Assembly (NCBI GenBank): GCA_007713455.1
Contig: VMRT01000007.1
Location: forward strand, 248,001 to 312,000
Direction: 5' to 3'
Length of the DNA: 64,000 bases
From: Pseudomonas sp.
GTDB lineage: Bacteria; Pseudomonadota; Gammaproteobacteria; Pseudomonadales; Pseudomonadaceae
Below the pieces are notes generated by a model. That model was not told the origin of the DNA, did not search any database, and saw nothing but the letters and a program-made list of their open reading frames with translations. This document shows positions 50,787-60,191 of this stretch, in pieces; position 1 is the first letter of the stretch; each line of letters starts with the position of its first letter. Position numbers and translations under genes: made by a program.

Positions 50787-51746
50787 ATGCACACCAAGCT
50801 CCCCACGCCCAAGATTGGAATCAGCGCCTGCCTGCTTGGTAATCCGGTGCGTTTCAACGGTGGCCACAAGGAATCGCGCCTGTGCAGCGAGACCCTGGCG
50901 CAGCACTTCGAGTTCGTGCCGGTGTGCCCGGAGGTTGCCATCGGCCTTGGCACACCTCGCGAGCCGATCCGCCTGGTCGGCGACACCGACGCACCAAAGG
51001 CCGTCGGCACCGTACGTCCCGAGCTGGACGTCACCGAAGCCCTCGCCGCATACGGTCGGCAGATCGCCGGGCAGTTGCACGACATCAACGGCTACATCCT
51101 TATGCAGAAGTCGCCGTCCTGCGGCATGGAGCGGGTCAAGGTCTATGCCGCCAACGGCCATACCCAGCCCGGAGGTGGTAGCGGCGTGTTCGCCCAGGCG
51201 CTGATGCAGGCCTGTCCGGATCTGCCGGTCGAAGAGGACGGTCGACTGAACGATGCCGTGCTGCGCGAAAACTTTCTCACCCGCGTCTATGCCCATGCCG
51301 ACTGGCAGCGCCTGCGCCAGGCCGGCCTCAGCCGCCGGGCCATCGTCGATTTCCACTCGCGCTACAAGTACCAGCTGATGGCGAGCAACCCGCTGCAGTA
51401 CAAGGTGCTCGGCCGGCTGGTCGCGCAACTGGCGGAACACTCGCTGGAGGAGTTCGCACCGCAGTACTTCAGCCAGCTGATGCAGGCGCTGAAGAAGCCG
51501 GCCACCCGCGGTACGCACTGCAACGTGCTGCTGCATCTGAGCGGTTACCTCAAGGACGCGCTTGGCGCAGAGGACCGCCGCGAGATGCGCCACCTCATCG
51601 ATCAGTATCGCGCCGGCGTCATTCCGCTGGTGGTGCCGCTGACCCTGCTCAAGCACCACTTCCGTCGGCATCCCGATCATTACGTCGCACGCCAGGCCTA
51701 CATGCAGCCGCATCCCGAAACCCTCAGCCTGCGCAACGGAATCTGA
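50787..51746 (+). CDS. DUF523-DUF1722 protein (TudS-like Fe-S protein with YbgA domain)
   Basis: 319-aa two-domain protein. The N-terminal DUF523 half carries three Cys expected to hold a [4Fe-4S] cluster: ISACLLGNPVRFNGGHK, VCPEVAIGL and KSPSCGMERVK. DUF523 includes the thiouracil desulfurase TudS. The C-terminal DUF1722 (YbgA) starts near FLTRVYAHADWQ. ATG 50787 follows GAGG. It heads the operon with MerR and phrB. Pairing of DUF523-DUF1722 with photolyase is common in proteobacteria; repair of light-damaged thiolated bases is a tempting but unproven role. Confidence 0.85.
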   Translation: MHTKLPTPKIGISACLLGNPVRFNGGHKESRLCSETLAQHFEFVPVCPEVAIGLGTPREPIRLVGDTDAPKAVGTVRPELDVTEALAAYGRQIAGQLHDINGYILMQKSPSCGMERVKVYAANGHTQPGGGSGVFAQALMQACPDLPVEEDGRLNDAVLRENFLTRVYAHADWQRLRQAGLSRRAIVDFHSRYKYQLMASNPLQYKVLGRLVAQLAEHSLEEFAPQYFSQLMQALKKPATRGTHCNVLLHLSGYLKDALGAEDRREMRHLIDQYRAGVIPLVVPLTLLKHHFRRHPDHYVARQAYMQPHPETLSLRNGI

Positions 51747-51748
51747 AC

Positions 51749-52684
51749 ATGAATGAATCAACGGACCTGACGCAGCTGACGGCCAACGGGCTCCTGCCTA
51801 TCCGCGAAGTGGCGCGCATCACCGGCGTCAACGCCGTGACCCTGCGTGCCTGGGAGCGCCGTTACGGGCTGATCGTCCCGCTGCGCACGCCCAAGGGGCA
51901 TCGGCTGTACGAAGAAGCACATATCCAGCGCATCCGCGACATCCTCACCTGGCTCAATCGCGGCGTTTCGGTCAGCCAGATCAAGCCGCTGCTGGACACC
52001 ACCACGCCGCCGGAGCTGCCCAGGCAGAACCAGTGGTCGGAGCTGCTCGAAGAGCTGCTGCAGGCCATCGATCGCCTCAGCGAACGACGCCTGGACGATG
52101 CCTTCAACCGGGCCATGGCGCTGTATCCGCCGCGCACGCTCTGCCAGCACCTGCTGCATCCGCTGCTCGAGGCACTCGAACAGCGCTGGCAGGGCCAGTA
52201 CGGTGCAGCGGTGGAGCGGGCGCTGGTTCATTCCTGGCTGCGTAGCAAACTGGCGACCCGCATCTATTTCAACAACCGGCAGCAGGTCGGACGTCCGCTG
52301 CTGCTCGCCAATCTGGATAACGAGTCCTTCGCACCCGGTCTGTGGTTGACCGCCTGGCTCGTCTCCAGCACCGACTGCCCAGTCGAAATCGTCGAGTGGC
52401 CGGTACCGCTAAACGAGCTGAACCTGGCGATGGAGCGCATCCTGCCGCGCGCCCTGTTGCTCTATGCGAGCAACAGCCTGCCGGGCAACTGCCTGCAACG
52501 CGACCTGCCGCGTCTGATCGAGCAAAGCGTCGCGCCGCTCTGTGTGGCCGGGCCGGCCGTTCATATTCATGCACCCGAGCTGCACCGACATCGCGGGCTG
52601 ATGCTCGCTGAGGGTCCCCTCGGCGCCCTGCAGCAACTGCATGGCGCCGGCCTGCTGCCCGGTAGCGAAGGGAGTGCGTCATGA
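51749..52684 (+). CDS. MerR-family regulator, LitR/PplR-like (second paralogue)
   Basis: 311-aa paralogue of the regulator at 39652-40599. HTH: LLPIREVARITGVNAVTLRAWERRYGLIVPLRTPKGHRLYEEA. In the C-terminal part the cobalamin W-x9-EH signature reads W...ER (RWQGQYGAAVERALVHSWL) and DxHxxG is absent, so it should not bind B12. It lies 2 nt after the TudS-like gene and overlaps phrB (ATGA). Autoregulation through the TGTACA boxes upstream is likely. Confidence 0.87.
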   Translation: MNESTDLTQLTANGLLPIREVARITGVNAVTLRAWERRYGLIVPLRTPKGHRLYEEAHIQRIRDILTWLNRGVSVSQIKPLLDTTTPPELPRQNQWSELLEELLQAIDRLSERRLDDAFNRAMALYPPRTLCQHLLHPLLEALEQRWQGQYGAAVERALVHSWLRSKLATRIYFNNRQQVGRPLLLANLDNESFAPGLWLTAWLVSSTDCPVEIVEWPVPLNELNLAMERILPRALLLYASNSLPGNCLQRDLPRLIEQSVAPLCVAGPAVHIHAPELHRHRGLMLAEGPLGALQQLHGAGLLPGSEGSAS

Positions 52685-54111
52685 CCCAGCTGCTCTGGCT
52701 GCGCAGCGATCTGCGCACAAGCGACAACACCGCCCTCGCGGCTGCGATGGCTTTCGGCCCTACCGTGGCGCTGTATCTGGTCACTCCGGGGCAATGGCTC
52801 GCCCACGACGATGCCCCGTGCAAAGTCGACTTCTGGCTGCGTAACCTCGCCGAGCTGTCGACGCGGCTGGGCGCGCTCAACGTCCCGCTGCTGATTCGCG
52901 AGGTCGATGATTGGCAGGCGGTACCCGACGCGCTGCTGAAGGTCTGCCGCGAACAGGGCGTGCAGCGGCTGCATTACAACGACGAGTACGGGGTAAACGA
53001 GCAGCGCCGCGATCAGGCAGTTACCACGCATCTGGAAGCGGCCGGCATCAGCGTGCGCGGCTATCTCGACCAGCTGCTGTTCACTCCGGGCAGCGTACAG
53101 ACGCTGTCGGGCAGCTACTTCAAGGTGTTCAGCCAGTTCCGCAAGGCCTGCCTCGCCCACCTGAGCGTATCGCTGCCAGCCTGCGAGCCGGTGCCTACGG
53201 CCCAGGCGCCGCTGGGTATCACCAGTGACGCGATACCCACGACGGTCACCGGTTTTCCGCGACCCACGGACTATCTGCGCGCGCTCTGGCCAGCCGGCGA
53301 AGCCTTCGCCCAGCGCCGCCTGGCAGCGTTCGTCGAGGACGACCTGAACGAATACCACCAGCGCCGCGACCTGCCCGCCGAGCCCGGCACCAGCCAGCTG
53401 TCGGCCTACCTCGCCGCCGGCGTCATTTCCATCCGCCAGTGCCTGCACGCGGCGCTTGGCTACAACCAGGGCGAGCTGGACAGCGGCAGCACCGGCGTCA
53501 CCACCTGGATCAACGAACTGCTCTGGCGCGAGTTCTACAAGCACATCCTGGTCGGCTATCCGCGGGTGTCCATGTACCGCGCCTTCCGCCCGGAAACCGA
53601 GGCACTGCCCTGGCGGCGCGCGCCGTACGAGCTGGAAGCATGGCAGCAGGGCCGCACTGGCTTTCCGATCATCGATGCGGCCATGCGCCAGATGCAGGAA
53701 ACCGGCTGGATGCACAACCGTCTGCGCATGGTCGTCGCCATGTTCCTCAGCAAGAACCTGCTGATCGACTGGCGTGAGGGCGAGCGCTGGTTCATGCGTC
53801 ACCTGATCGACGGCGACTTGGCCGCCAACAATGGCGGCTGGCAATGGAGCGCGTCCACCGGCACGGATTCGGTGCCCTACTTCCGCCTGTTCAATCCGAT
53901 CAGCCAGTCGCAACGCTTCGACCCGGACGGGCAGTTCCTGCGCCGCTGGCTTCCCGAGCTGCAGCACCTGAGCAGGCGCGACGTGCATAACCCGTCGGCG
54001 CACCGCAGCCTGTTCGGCGTAACCGAGTACCCCGCCCCCATCGTCGACCTCGGCGCCAGCCGGGCGCGGGCGCTGGATGCCTTCCGCAACCTGCCGGATG
54101 CGCAAGCATGA
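52681..54111 (+). CDS. phrB: Deoxyribodipyrimidine photolyase (class I CPD)
   Basis: 476-aa blue-light DNA repair enzyme. The N-terminal antenna domain starts QLLWLRSDLRTSDNTAL. FAD-binding helices carry TTWINELLWREFYKHIL, TGFPIIDAAMRQMQETGWMHNRLRMVVAMFLSKNLLIDW and NNGGWQWSASTGTD. Its length matches E. coli PhrB. It overlaps genes on both sides by 4 nt. Its antenna is probably a folate, which ties it to folE upstream. Confidence 0.95.
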   Translation: MTQLLWLRSDLRTSDNTALAAAMAFGPTVALYLVTPGQWLAHDDAPCKVDFWLRNLAELSTRLGALNVPLLIREVDDWQAVPDALLKVCREQGVQRLHYNDEYGVNEQRRDQAVTTHLEAAGISVRGYLDQLLFTPGSVQTLSGSYFKVFSQFRKACLAHLSVSLPACEPVPTAQAPLGITSDAIPTTVTGFPRPTDYLRALWPAGEAFAQRRLAAFVEDDLNEYHQRRDLPAEPGTSQLSAYLAAGVISIRQCLHAALGYNQGELDSGSTGVTTWINELLWREFYKHILVGYPRVSMYRAFRPETEALPWRRAPYELEAWQQGRTGFPIIDAAMRQMQETGWMHNRLRMVVAMFLSKNLLIDWREGERWFMRHLIDGDLAANNGGWQWSASTGTDSVPYFRLFNPISQSQRFDPDGQFLRRWLPELQHLSRRDVHNPSAHRSLFGVTEYPAPIVDLGASRARALDAFRNLPDAQA

Positions 54112-54536
54112 GCGGCTTCCTGCAGTCTTTCGCCTGCGAGTTCGCCCGCCTCGACGCGAGCAATCTCGACCGCCTGCGCGACCTCTACAGCGCCGACGTG
54201 CACTTCACCGACCCGCTGCATGAGGTCTGCGGACTCGTCGAGCTGGAGCGCTATTTCAGCGAGCTGTATGCCAACGTCGAACATCTGCATTTCGAGTTCA
54301 TCAGCCACGATGAGATATGCGACGGCCAGGGCTATCTGCGCTGGATCATGAGTTACCGACATCCGCGGCTGAACGGCGGCAAGCTGATCAGCCTCGAAGG
54401 CTGCTCGCTGCTGCGCTGGAACGGCGCCGGCAAGGTCGTCCGCCACCGCGACTACTTCGATGCCGGCGCCCTGCTCTATCAGCATGTGCCCCTGCTCGGC
54501 GCGGCCATTCGCTGGCTGCAGCGGAGGCTCGCGTGA
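54108..54536 (+). CDS. NTF2-like (SnoaL-type) protein
   Basis: 142-aa single-domain protein with the cone-shaped NTF2 fold pattern: LDRLRDLYSADVHFTDPLHEVCGLVELERYFSELYANVEHLHFEF. No catalytic motif is certain. It is present next to photolyase and Cfa-type genes in many light-stress loci, overlapping both neighbours by 4 nt here. Function unknown. Confidence 0.82.
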   Translation: MSGFLQSFACEFARLDASNLDRLRDLYSADVHFTDPLHEVCGLVELERYFSELYANVEHLHFEFISHDEICDGQGYLRWIMSYRHPRLNGGKLISLEGCSLLRWNGAGKVVRHRDYFDAGALLYQHVPLLGAAIRWLQRRLA

Positions 54537-55300
54537 ACCTCTCGCGACGTATCTGGCTGACCGGCGCCAGCAGTGGCATCGGCCTGGAGCTGGCGCGCCA
54601 GCTGCTCGCCGACGGGCACCGCCTGGCGCTGTCGGCACGCCGCGCCGAGCCGCTGCAGGCCTTTGCCCGTCGCTACCCGGGGCGTGTGCTGGTGCTGCCC
54701 GGCGATCTCACAGACAGCGAACAGGTGCGCGACATCGGCGCCGCCATCCAGACGCAATGGGGCGCGCTGGACAGCGTAATCCTCAATGCCGGCACCTGCG
54801 AATACATCGATGCCGGCCGATTCGACGCGGCGCTGCTGGAGCGCGTGATGGGCGCCAACGTGCTCGCCGTCGGCTACTGCATCGAGGCGGCACTGCCACT
54901 GCTGCGCCAAGGGGTGCGCCCGCATCTGGTCGGCGTCGGCAGCTCGGTGACCTGGCTGCCGCTACCGCGTGCCGGGGCTTACGGCGCATCCAAGGCTGCG
55001 CTGCGCTACCTGCTCGAATCACTGCGTCTGGATCTGGCCAGCGAGGGCATCGACGTTACCCTCGTCAGCCCCGGTTTCGTCGACACGCCGCTGACCCGTC
55101 GCAACGACTTTGCCATGCCCATGACCTGGCCGGCGGACAAGGCCGCACGGCAGATCGCCCGGCGCCTGGAACGCCGCCCGCTGCACATCGCTTTTCCCGC
55201 GCCGTTCATCGCCGTACTGCGCCTGCTCTCACTGCTGCCCGCACGCCTGCAATTCGCCCTCGGCCGGCGACTGGCGCGCACGCCACTCAAGGAAGGATAA
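54533..55300 (+). CDS. SDR family oxidoreductase of the photo-stress operon
   Basis: 255-aa short-chain dehydrogenase starting at GTG 54533. TGASSGIG, NAG (VILNAGTCEY) and active-site YGASK are present; the basic residues after strand 2 (SARRAE) favour NADP. A hydrophobic tail (PFIAVLRLLSLLPARL) suggests membrane attachment. It probably acts on a lipid or fatty acid with the next three gene products. Confidence 0.88.
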   Translation: MNLSRRIWLTGASSGIGLELARQLLADGHRLALSARRAEPLQAFARRYPGRVLVLPGDLTDSEQVRDIGAAIQTQWGALDSVILNAGTCEYIDAGRFDAALLERVMGANVLAVGYCIEAALPLLRQGVRPHLVGVGSSVTWLPLPRAGAYGASKAALRYLLESLRLDLASEGIDVTLVSPGFVDTPLTRRNDFAMPMTWPADKAARQIARRLERRPLHIAFPAPFIAVLRLLSLLPARLQFALGRRLARTPLKEG

Positions 55301-55302
55301 CC

Positions 55303-56550
55303 ATGAAGATCGCCATCATCGGCAGCGGTATTGCCGGACTTACCTGTGCGCATCTGCTGTCCCGTCAGCACCAGATCGCGGTGTTCGAATCCGCCAGCTG
55401 GATCGGTGGTCACACCCATACCGTCGACTTTCGCATGCACGGCCGGGACTACGCGGTGGACACCGGCTTCATCGTCTTCAACGACTGGACCTACCCCAAC
55501 TTCATCAAGTTGCTGGACAAAATCGGGGTGCGCTACAAGCCGACCGAAATGAGCTTTTCGGTGAGCGACCCGCGCAGCGACCTGGAATACAACGGCCACG
55601 ACCTCAACACCCTGTTCGCCCAGCGCAGCAACCTACTCTCGCCGCCCTTCTGGGGCATGATCCGCGACATCCTGCGCTTCAACCGCGAAGCGCTTGACGA
55701 CTACAAGCACGGTCGCCTCGGTGCCCACGTCACCCTGGGTACCTACCTCAAGCTGGGCCGCTACAGCCAGCGCTTCATCGATCACTACATCGTGCCGATG
55801 GGCGCAGCGATCTGGTCGATGTCGCTGGCCGACATGCTGGAATTCCCGGTGGAATTCTTCATCCGCTTCTTCAAGAACCACGGGCTGCTGTCGGTGAGCG
55901 ATCGCCCACAGTGGTACGTCGTCGAAGGCGGCTCCAGCGCCTATGTATCGCCACTGACGCGGGGTTTCAGCCAGCACATCCGTCTCAACTGCCCGGTGTT
56001 CGAGGTGCTGCGCGATGAGCACGGCGTAACGATCCAGAGCCCGGCCGGTGCCGAGCGTTTCGACAAGGTGATCTTCGCCTGTCACAGCGACCAGGCGCTG
56101 AGCCTGCTGGCCGAACCGAGCCGGGTCGAACGAGAGATCCTCGGAGCCATCGGCTACGCCGCAAACGACGTGGTGCTGCACACCGATACGCGCCTGCTGC
56201 CCAAGCGTCGCCGCGCCTGGGCCAGCTGGAACTACCGCCTCGGTGGGCCGACCACGCAGCAGGCCGCGGTGACCTACAACATGAACATCCTGCAGGGCAT
56301 CGAGTCGCCGGAAACCTTCTGCGTCAGCCTCAACCAGAGCGAAGCGATCGATCCGGACCTGATCCTCGCGCGCTTCTCCTACGCCCACCCGCAGTACAGC
56401 CTGGCCGGCATCGACGCGCAGACCCGTGCCGACGAACTCCTCGGCGCCCGGCACAGCTACTTTTGTGGTGCCTACTGGGGCAATGGCTTCCACGAGGACG
56501 GTGTGGTCAGCGCGTTGCGCGTCGCCGCCGCCTTCGGAGAGTCGCTGTGA
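55303..56550 (+). CDS. FAD-dependent amine oxidase-like oxidoreductase
   Basis: 415-aa flavoprotein. The dinucleotide fold IAIIGSGIAGLTCAHLLSRQ and the VFESASWIGGHTHTV segment identify FAD binding; YFCGAYWGNGFHEDGVVSA is the C-terminal FAD contact. The family includes the desaturase-type enzyme of furan fatty acid synthesis in Rhodobacter, always beside a Cfa-like methyltransferase, as here. AAGGA precedes the ATG. A role in converting unsaturated phospholipids to protective fatty acids is inferred. Confidence 0.87.
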   Translation: MKIAIIGSGIAGLTCAHLLSRQHQIAVFESASWIGGHTHTVDFRMHGRDYAVDTGFIVFNDWTYPNFIKLLDKIGVRYKPTEMSFSVSDPRSDLEYNGHDLNTLFAQRSNLLSPPFWGMIRDILRFNREALDDYKHGRLGAHVTLGTYLKLGRYSQRFIDHYIVPMGAAIWSMSLADMLEFPVEFFIRFFKNHGLLSVSDRPQWYVVEGGSSAYVSPLTRGFSQHIRLNCPVFEVLRDEHGVTIQSPAGAERFDKVIFACHSDQALSLLAEPSRVEREILGAIGYAANDVVLHTDTRLLPKRRRAWASWNYRLGGPTTQQAAVTYNMNILQGIESPETFCVSLNQSEAIDPDLILARFSYAHPQYSLAGIDAQTRADELLGARHSYFCGAYWGNGFHEDGVVSALRVAAAFGESL

Positions 56551-57362
56551 GCAGCGCCATCGTGCACAGCGCGCTGTACAGCGGCTGGGTGCAGCATCGG
56601 CGCTTCGCGCCGCGGGCCCATGCGTTCAGCTATCGCATGGGGTTGCTGTACCTCGACCTGGCCGAACAGGACGCCGTGCTCGGGCTTTCGCCCCTGAGTG
56701 GGCGTGCCCGCTTCGCCGCATTTTCCTTCCGCGAGCGCGACTACCTGCCGGAATACACCCGCCAGGGCATCGCGCTGGCCGACGCGGTCCGCCAGCGGGT
56801 CAGCGAAGCCCTCGGGCGGCCGGTCACCGGTGCCGTGCGCCTGCTGACCCAGCCGCGCAGCTGGGGGCTGTGCTTCAACCCGGTCAGCTTCTTCTATTGC
56901 TTCGACGAACAGGAACAGCTGACCGCGGTGCTCTGCGAAGTCAGCAACACGCCCTGGCGCGAGCGTTATCACTACGTGCTGCCGGCATCCGGCAATCGCA
57001 ACCTGCGCTGCACCGTGGCGAAGACCTTCCACGTCTCGCCGTTCCTGCCCGGCGAGCTGGAATACCGCATGCGCTTCAACCCGCCGGGACGACGCATCGG
57101 CGTGCACATGGAGGATTGGCAGGGCGAGCAGAAGCTGTTCGACGCCACCCTCGGTCTGCAACGCCAGGCGCTGACTTGCGGCGCGGTGCACCGCTACCTG
57201 CTCGGCTTCCCCTGGATGACCGCCAAGACCCTGCTCGCCATCTACTGGCAGGCGCTGCGCCTGCTGCTCAAGCGCACACCGATCTTCACCCATCAGCCCG
57301 CTACCAAGGCGTACGGGCTGGCCGTCCCGCAACCCACCGGAGCCCGCCATGAAGAGCCCTAG
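56547..57362 (+). CDS. DUF1365 family protein
   Basis: 271-aa protein from GTG 56547. ALYSGWVQHRRFAPRAHAFSYR is the DUF1365 opening, and LLTQPRSWGLCFNPVSFFYCFD the hallmark core. It is genetically linked to FAD oxidoreductase and Cfa-like genes across bacteria. Biochemical role unknown. It overlaps the FAD gene by 4 nt and the Cfa-like gene by 14 nt. Confidence 0.88.
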   Translation: MSSAIVHSALYSGWVQHRRFAPRAHAFSYRMGLLYLDLAEQDAVLGLSPLSGRARFAAFSFRERDYLPEYTRQGIALADAVRQRVSEALGRPVTGAVRLLTQPRSWGLCFNPVSFFYCFDEQEQLTAVLCEVSNTPWRERYHYVLPASGNRNLRCTVAKTFHVSPFLPGELEYRMRFNPPGRRIGVHMEDWQGEQKLFDATLGLQRQALTCGAVHRYLLGFPWMTAKTLLAIYWQALRLLLKRTPIFTHQPATKAYGLAVPQPTGARHEEP

Positions 57363-58626
57363 CCTGACCGTCAAAGTCCGTCCGCTGGCGGGCATGGGAC
57401 TGGCCAGCAGCCTGCTGCGCCGTACCGTGCTGAATCAGCTCGAACACCTGCGCCACGGGTTGCTGAGACTGCAACACGGCGATGTCTGTCAGCAGTTCGG
57501 CGATCTGGCGAGCCCGCTCAAGGCAGAAATTCATATAACCGACAGTGCCGCCTGGGGCCTGATCGCCGCGCGCGGCTCGATCGGCGCCGGCGAAGCCTAC
57601 ATTCACGGCTACTGGCACAGCCCGGACCTGACCGCGGTGATCCGCCTGTTCGTCGCCAACATGGACGTGCTCGACAACATCGAGCGCGGCAGCCTGGCGC
57701 TGTTCGGCCAGCCGGTGATCAAGGCGTTGCACTGGTTCAACCGCAACACCCGCAGCGGCTCACAGCGCAACATCGCCGCCCATTACGACCTCGGCAACGA
57801 GCTCTTCGAGCAGTTTCTCGACCCGACCATGATGTACTCGGCGGCAATGTTCACCAGCCCCGAACAGGATCTGGAACAGGCCCAGCTGCACAAGCTCGAA
57901 CGCATCTGCGAAAAGCTCGACCTGCAGCCCGAGGACCATCTGCTGGAGATCGGCACCGGTTGGGGCAGCATGGCGCTCTATGCCGCCATCCACCGTGGCT
58001 GCCGGGTGACCACCACCACGCTGTCGCGCGAACAGTTCGCCTACACCCAGCGGCGCATCGAACAACAGGGCCTGCAGGACCGCATCACCCTGCTGCTCAA
58101 GGACTATCGCGATCTCGACGGTCAGTTCGACAAGCTGGTGTCCATCGAAATGATCGAAGCGGTCGGCCACGACTTCCTGCCGACTTACTTCCGACAGTGC
58201 TCGCGGCTGCTCAAGAATGACGGGCTGATGCTGCTGCAAGCCATCACCATTCGCGACCAGCGCTACGAACAGGCGCGCCGCAGCGTCGACTTCATCCAGC
58301 GCTACATCTTCCCCGGCGGTGCCCTGCCCTCCATGCAGCGCATGCTCAATGTCGTAACCAGCGACTCGGACATGAACCTGCTGCACATGGAGGACTTCGG
58401 CGAACACTACGCGCGCACTCTGCGCCTGTGGCACGAGAACTTCCGCCGCGCCCGCGGCGAGCTGGAGCGCCACGGTTACGACGACTATTTCTACCGGCTC
58501 TGGGAGTTCTACCTGTGCTACTGCGAGGGCGGCTTCATCGAGCGCGCCATCGGCACCGCACAGCTGCTGCTGGCCAAACCGGCCGCTCGTCGGAAACCGC
58601 TCTACGACGGGTCAAGCGCGGCATGA
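57349..58626 (+). CDS. Cyclopropane-fatty-acyl-phospholipid synthase family methyltransferase
   Basis: 425-aa SAM-dependent enzyme that methylates or cyclopropanates double bonds in membrane phospholipids. Motifs are [24 protein letters not shown], the SAM loop [15 protein letters not shown], and [18 protein letters not shown]. The N-terminal region ([31 protein letters not shown]) is the lipid-interaction domain. Context with the FAD oxidoreductase and DUF1365 suggests a UfaM-like branch making methylated or furan-type acids rather than housekeeping Cfa. Confidence 0.88.
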   Translation: MKSPSLTVKVRPLAGMGLASSLLRRTVLNQLEHLRHGLLRLQHGDVCQQFGDLASPLKAEIHITDSAAWGLIAARGSIGAGEAYIHGYWHSPDLTAVIRLFVANMDVLDNIERGSLALFGQPVIKALHWFNRNTRSGSQRNIAAHYDLGNELFEQFLDPTMMYSAAMFTSPEQDLEQAQLHKLERICEKLDLQPEDHLLEIGTGWGSMALYAAIHRGCRVTTTTLSREQFAYTQRRIEQQGLQDRITLLLKDYRDLDGQFDKLVSIEMIEAVGHDFLPTYFRQCSRLLKNDGLMLLQAITIRDQRYEQARRSVDFIQRYIFPGGALPSMQRMLNVVTSDSDMNLLHMEDFGEHYARTLRLWHENFRRARGELERHGYDDYFYRLWEFYLCYCEGGFIERAIGTAQLLLAKPAARRKPLYDGSSAA

Positions 58627-58669
58627 GGCGCCCGATAACAATGGTGCGGATATCTACCCGGAGTCATCC

Positions 58670-60166
58670 ATGAACAGCGAAAGCGTCACGCTGCAAGCGC
58701 ATTACCTCAAGGCCGATCGCATCATGCTGGGTGTGATCTGGTTTCTGGTCGCCTATTCGTTCGGCGTGGCGGCTTTCCATGGCACTTGGGCGCAAGCACT
58801 GGTCATCGGCGGGCTGACCGGCGTGGCGGTAACTGCGCTGTACATGCTGATCCCTGGTCAACGTCTGCTGCGCTGCCTGATTGGCGCCGCATTCATGGTG
58901 TTCTCCGCGCTGCATATCAACCAGGCCCACGGCATGCTGGAGATGCATTTCGGCATCTTCGCCCTGTTGGCGTTCCTGGTGTATTACCGCGACTGGCTGC
59001 CTATCGTGGTCGCCGCGCTGACCATCGCCGTGCACCACCTGAGCTTTTTCGCCCTGCAACAACAGGGCACCGACGTATTCCTGATGCCCGATGGCAACTG
59101 GGGCGAGGTATTCCTGCATGCGTTCTACGTGGTGCTGGAAAGCGCAATCCTGGTCTATCTGGCAATCCGTGCCGCCGCCGAGGCCCGCGAAGGCGAAGCG
59201 CTGCTCGGCGCTGCCGCCGCCATCACCGCGCGTCCCGAACGCATCGATCTGAGCTACCGCAGCCAGGTCAGCGGGCCGGTCACCCAGCGCTTCAATCAAC
59301 TGCTCGACCAACTGGGCGATCTGGTCGGCGCCGTGGTACGCGACACCGCGGGGCTGGGCGGCACCGCCGCCAACCTCAGCGAGGCTACCCGCCAGCTGCG
59401 TGACGGTGCCAGCCGCCAACTGGACGAGACTGCCTACATGGTCGAAGCCATGCAGCAGATGACCGTAGCCATCGATGACGTCGCCGGCCACGCCGATCGC
59501 GCGGCGCAGGCTGCCCAGGGTGCCAGCCAGAAGGCCGGCCAGGGCCGCAGCGCGGTCAGCGGCGTGCGCAGCGAGATCGGCACCCTTGCCGAACACATCG
59601 AAGGCACCGACCGCGTGGTTCAGGACCTGGCCGCGCAATCGGAGCAGATCGACCGCGTGCTGGAGGTGATCCGTACCATCGCCGAACAGACCAACCTGCT
59701 CGCCCTCAATGCCGCCATCGAGGCCGCACGAGCAGGGGAACAGGGTCGCGGGTTCGCCGTGGTCGCCGACGAGGTGCGCAATCTGGCGCAGAAGACCGCA
59801 GCTTCCACCACCGAGATCCAGGGCATCATCAGCCGCCTGCAGCAAGGCAGTCGCAAGGCCACCGAAGCGATGCAGAACAGCCGCGACAGCGTGGCCCGTT
59901 GCGTGAGCAGCAGCCAGGACACCACCGCCCTGCTGGACGCCATCGCCAGCGAGATCGAGGGCATCAGCCAGATGAACGAAATGATTGCCGCCGCGACCCA
60001 CGAACAGACCGCGGTCTCAGCCGATATGGGGCGTCATCTGCAGAGCGTGCAGCAGGTCGCCGAGCGTAACGCCGGGGACGCCAGCGAGCTGGATAACGAT
60101 GGTCGTCAGCTGCACGAGCTGGCCGGTCGCCTCGGTAGCCTCAGCGGCCGCTTCACCGTGCGGTGA
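58670..60166 (+). CDS. Methyl-accepting chemotaxis protein with multi-helix membrane N-terminus
   Basis: 498-aa chemoreceptor. Residues 15-170 form about six hydrophobic helices instead of a periplasmic sensory domain, so the stimulus may be in the membrane, redox-linked or light-linked. The cytoplasmic part has a HAMP-less linker ([25 protein letters not shown]) and the standard tip ([20 protein letters not shown]). GGAG-like sequence lies before the ATG. It follows the Cfa-like gene after 43 bp, and may be cotranscribed with the photo-stress operon. Confidence 0.9.
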   Translation: MNSESVTLQAHYLKADRIMLGVIWFLVAYSFGVAAFHGTWAQALVIGGLTGVAVTALYMLIPGQRLLRCLIGAAFMVFSALHINQAHGMLEMHFGIFALLAFLVYYRDWLPIVVAALTIAVHHLSFFALQQQGTDVFLMPDGNWGEVFLHAFYVVLESAILVYLAIRAAAEAREGEALLGAAAAITARPERIDLSYRSQVSGPVTQRFNQLLDQLGDLVGAVVRDTAGLGGTAANLSEATRQLRDGASRQLDETAYMVEAMQQMTVAIDDVAGHADRAAQAAQGASQKAGQGRSAVSGVRSEIGTLAEHIEGTDRVVQDLAAQSEQIDRVLEVIRTIAEQTNLLALNAAIEAARAGEQGRGFAVVADEVRNLAQKTAASTTEIQGIISRLQQGSRKATEAMQNSRDSVARCVSSSQDTTALLDAIASEIEGISQMNEMIAAATHEQTAVSADMGRHLQSVQQVAERNAGDASELDNDGRQLHELAGRLGSLSGRFTVR

Positions 60167-60191
60167 AGCGGCGGCGCCAGTCAGCGCCGCC
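60147..60191. terminator. Overlapping hairpins between convergent chemoreceptor and hemN-like genes
   Basis: A 12-bp inverted repeat (GCCGCTTCACCG, TG, then its complement at 60161-60172) spans the chemoreceptor stop. An 8-bp stem (GGCGGCGC and GCGCCGCC, 6-nt loop) follows at 60170-60191 and covers the hemN-like stop. The two are mutually exclusive and could terminate both genes. Confidence 0.55.
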
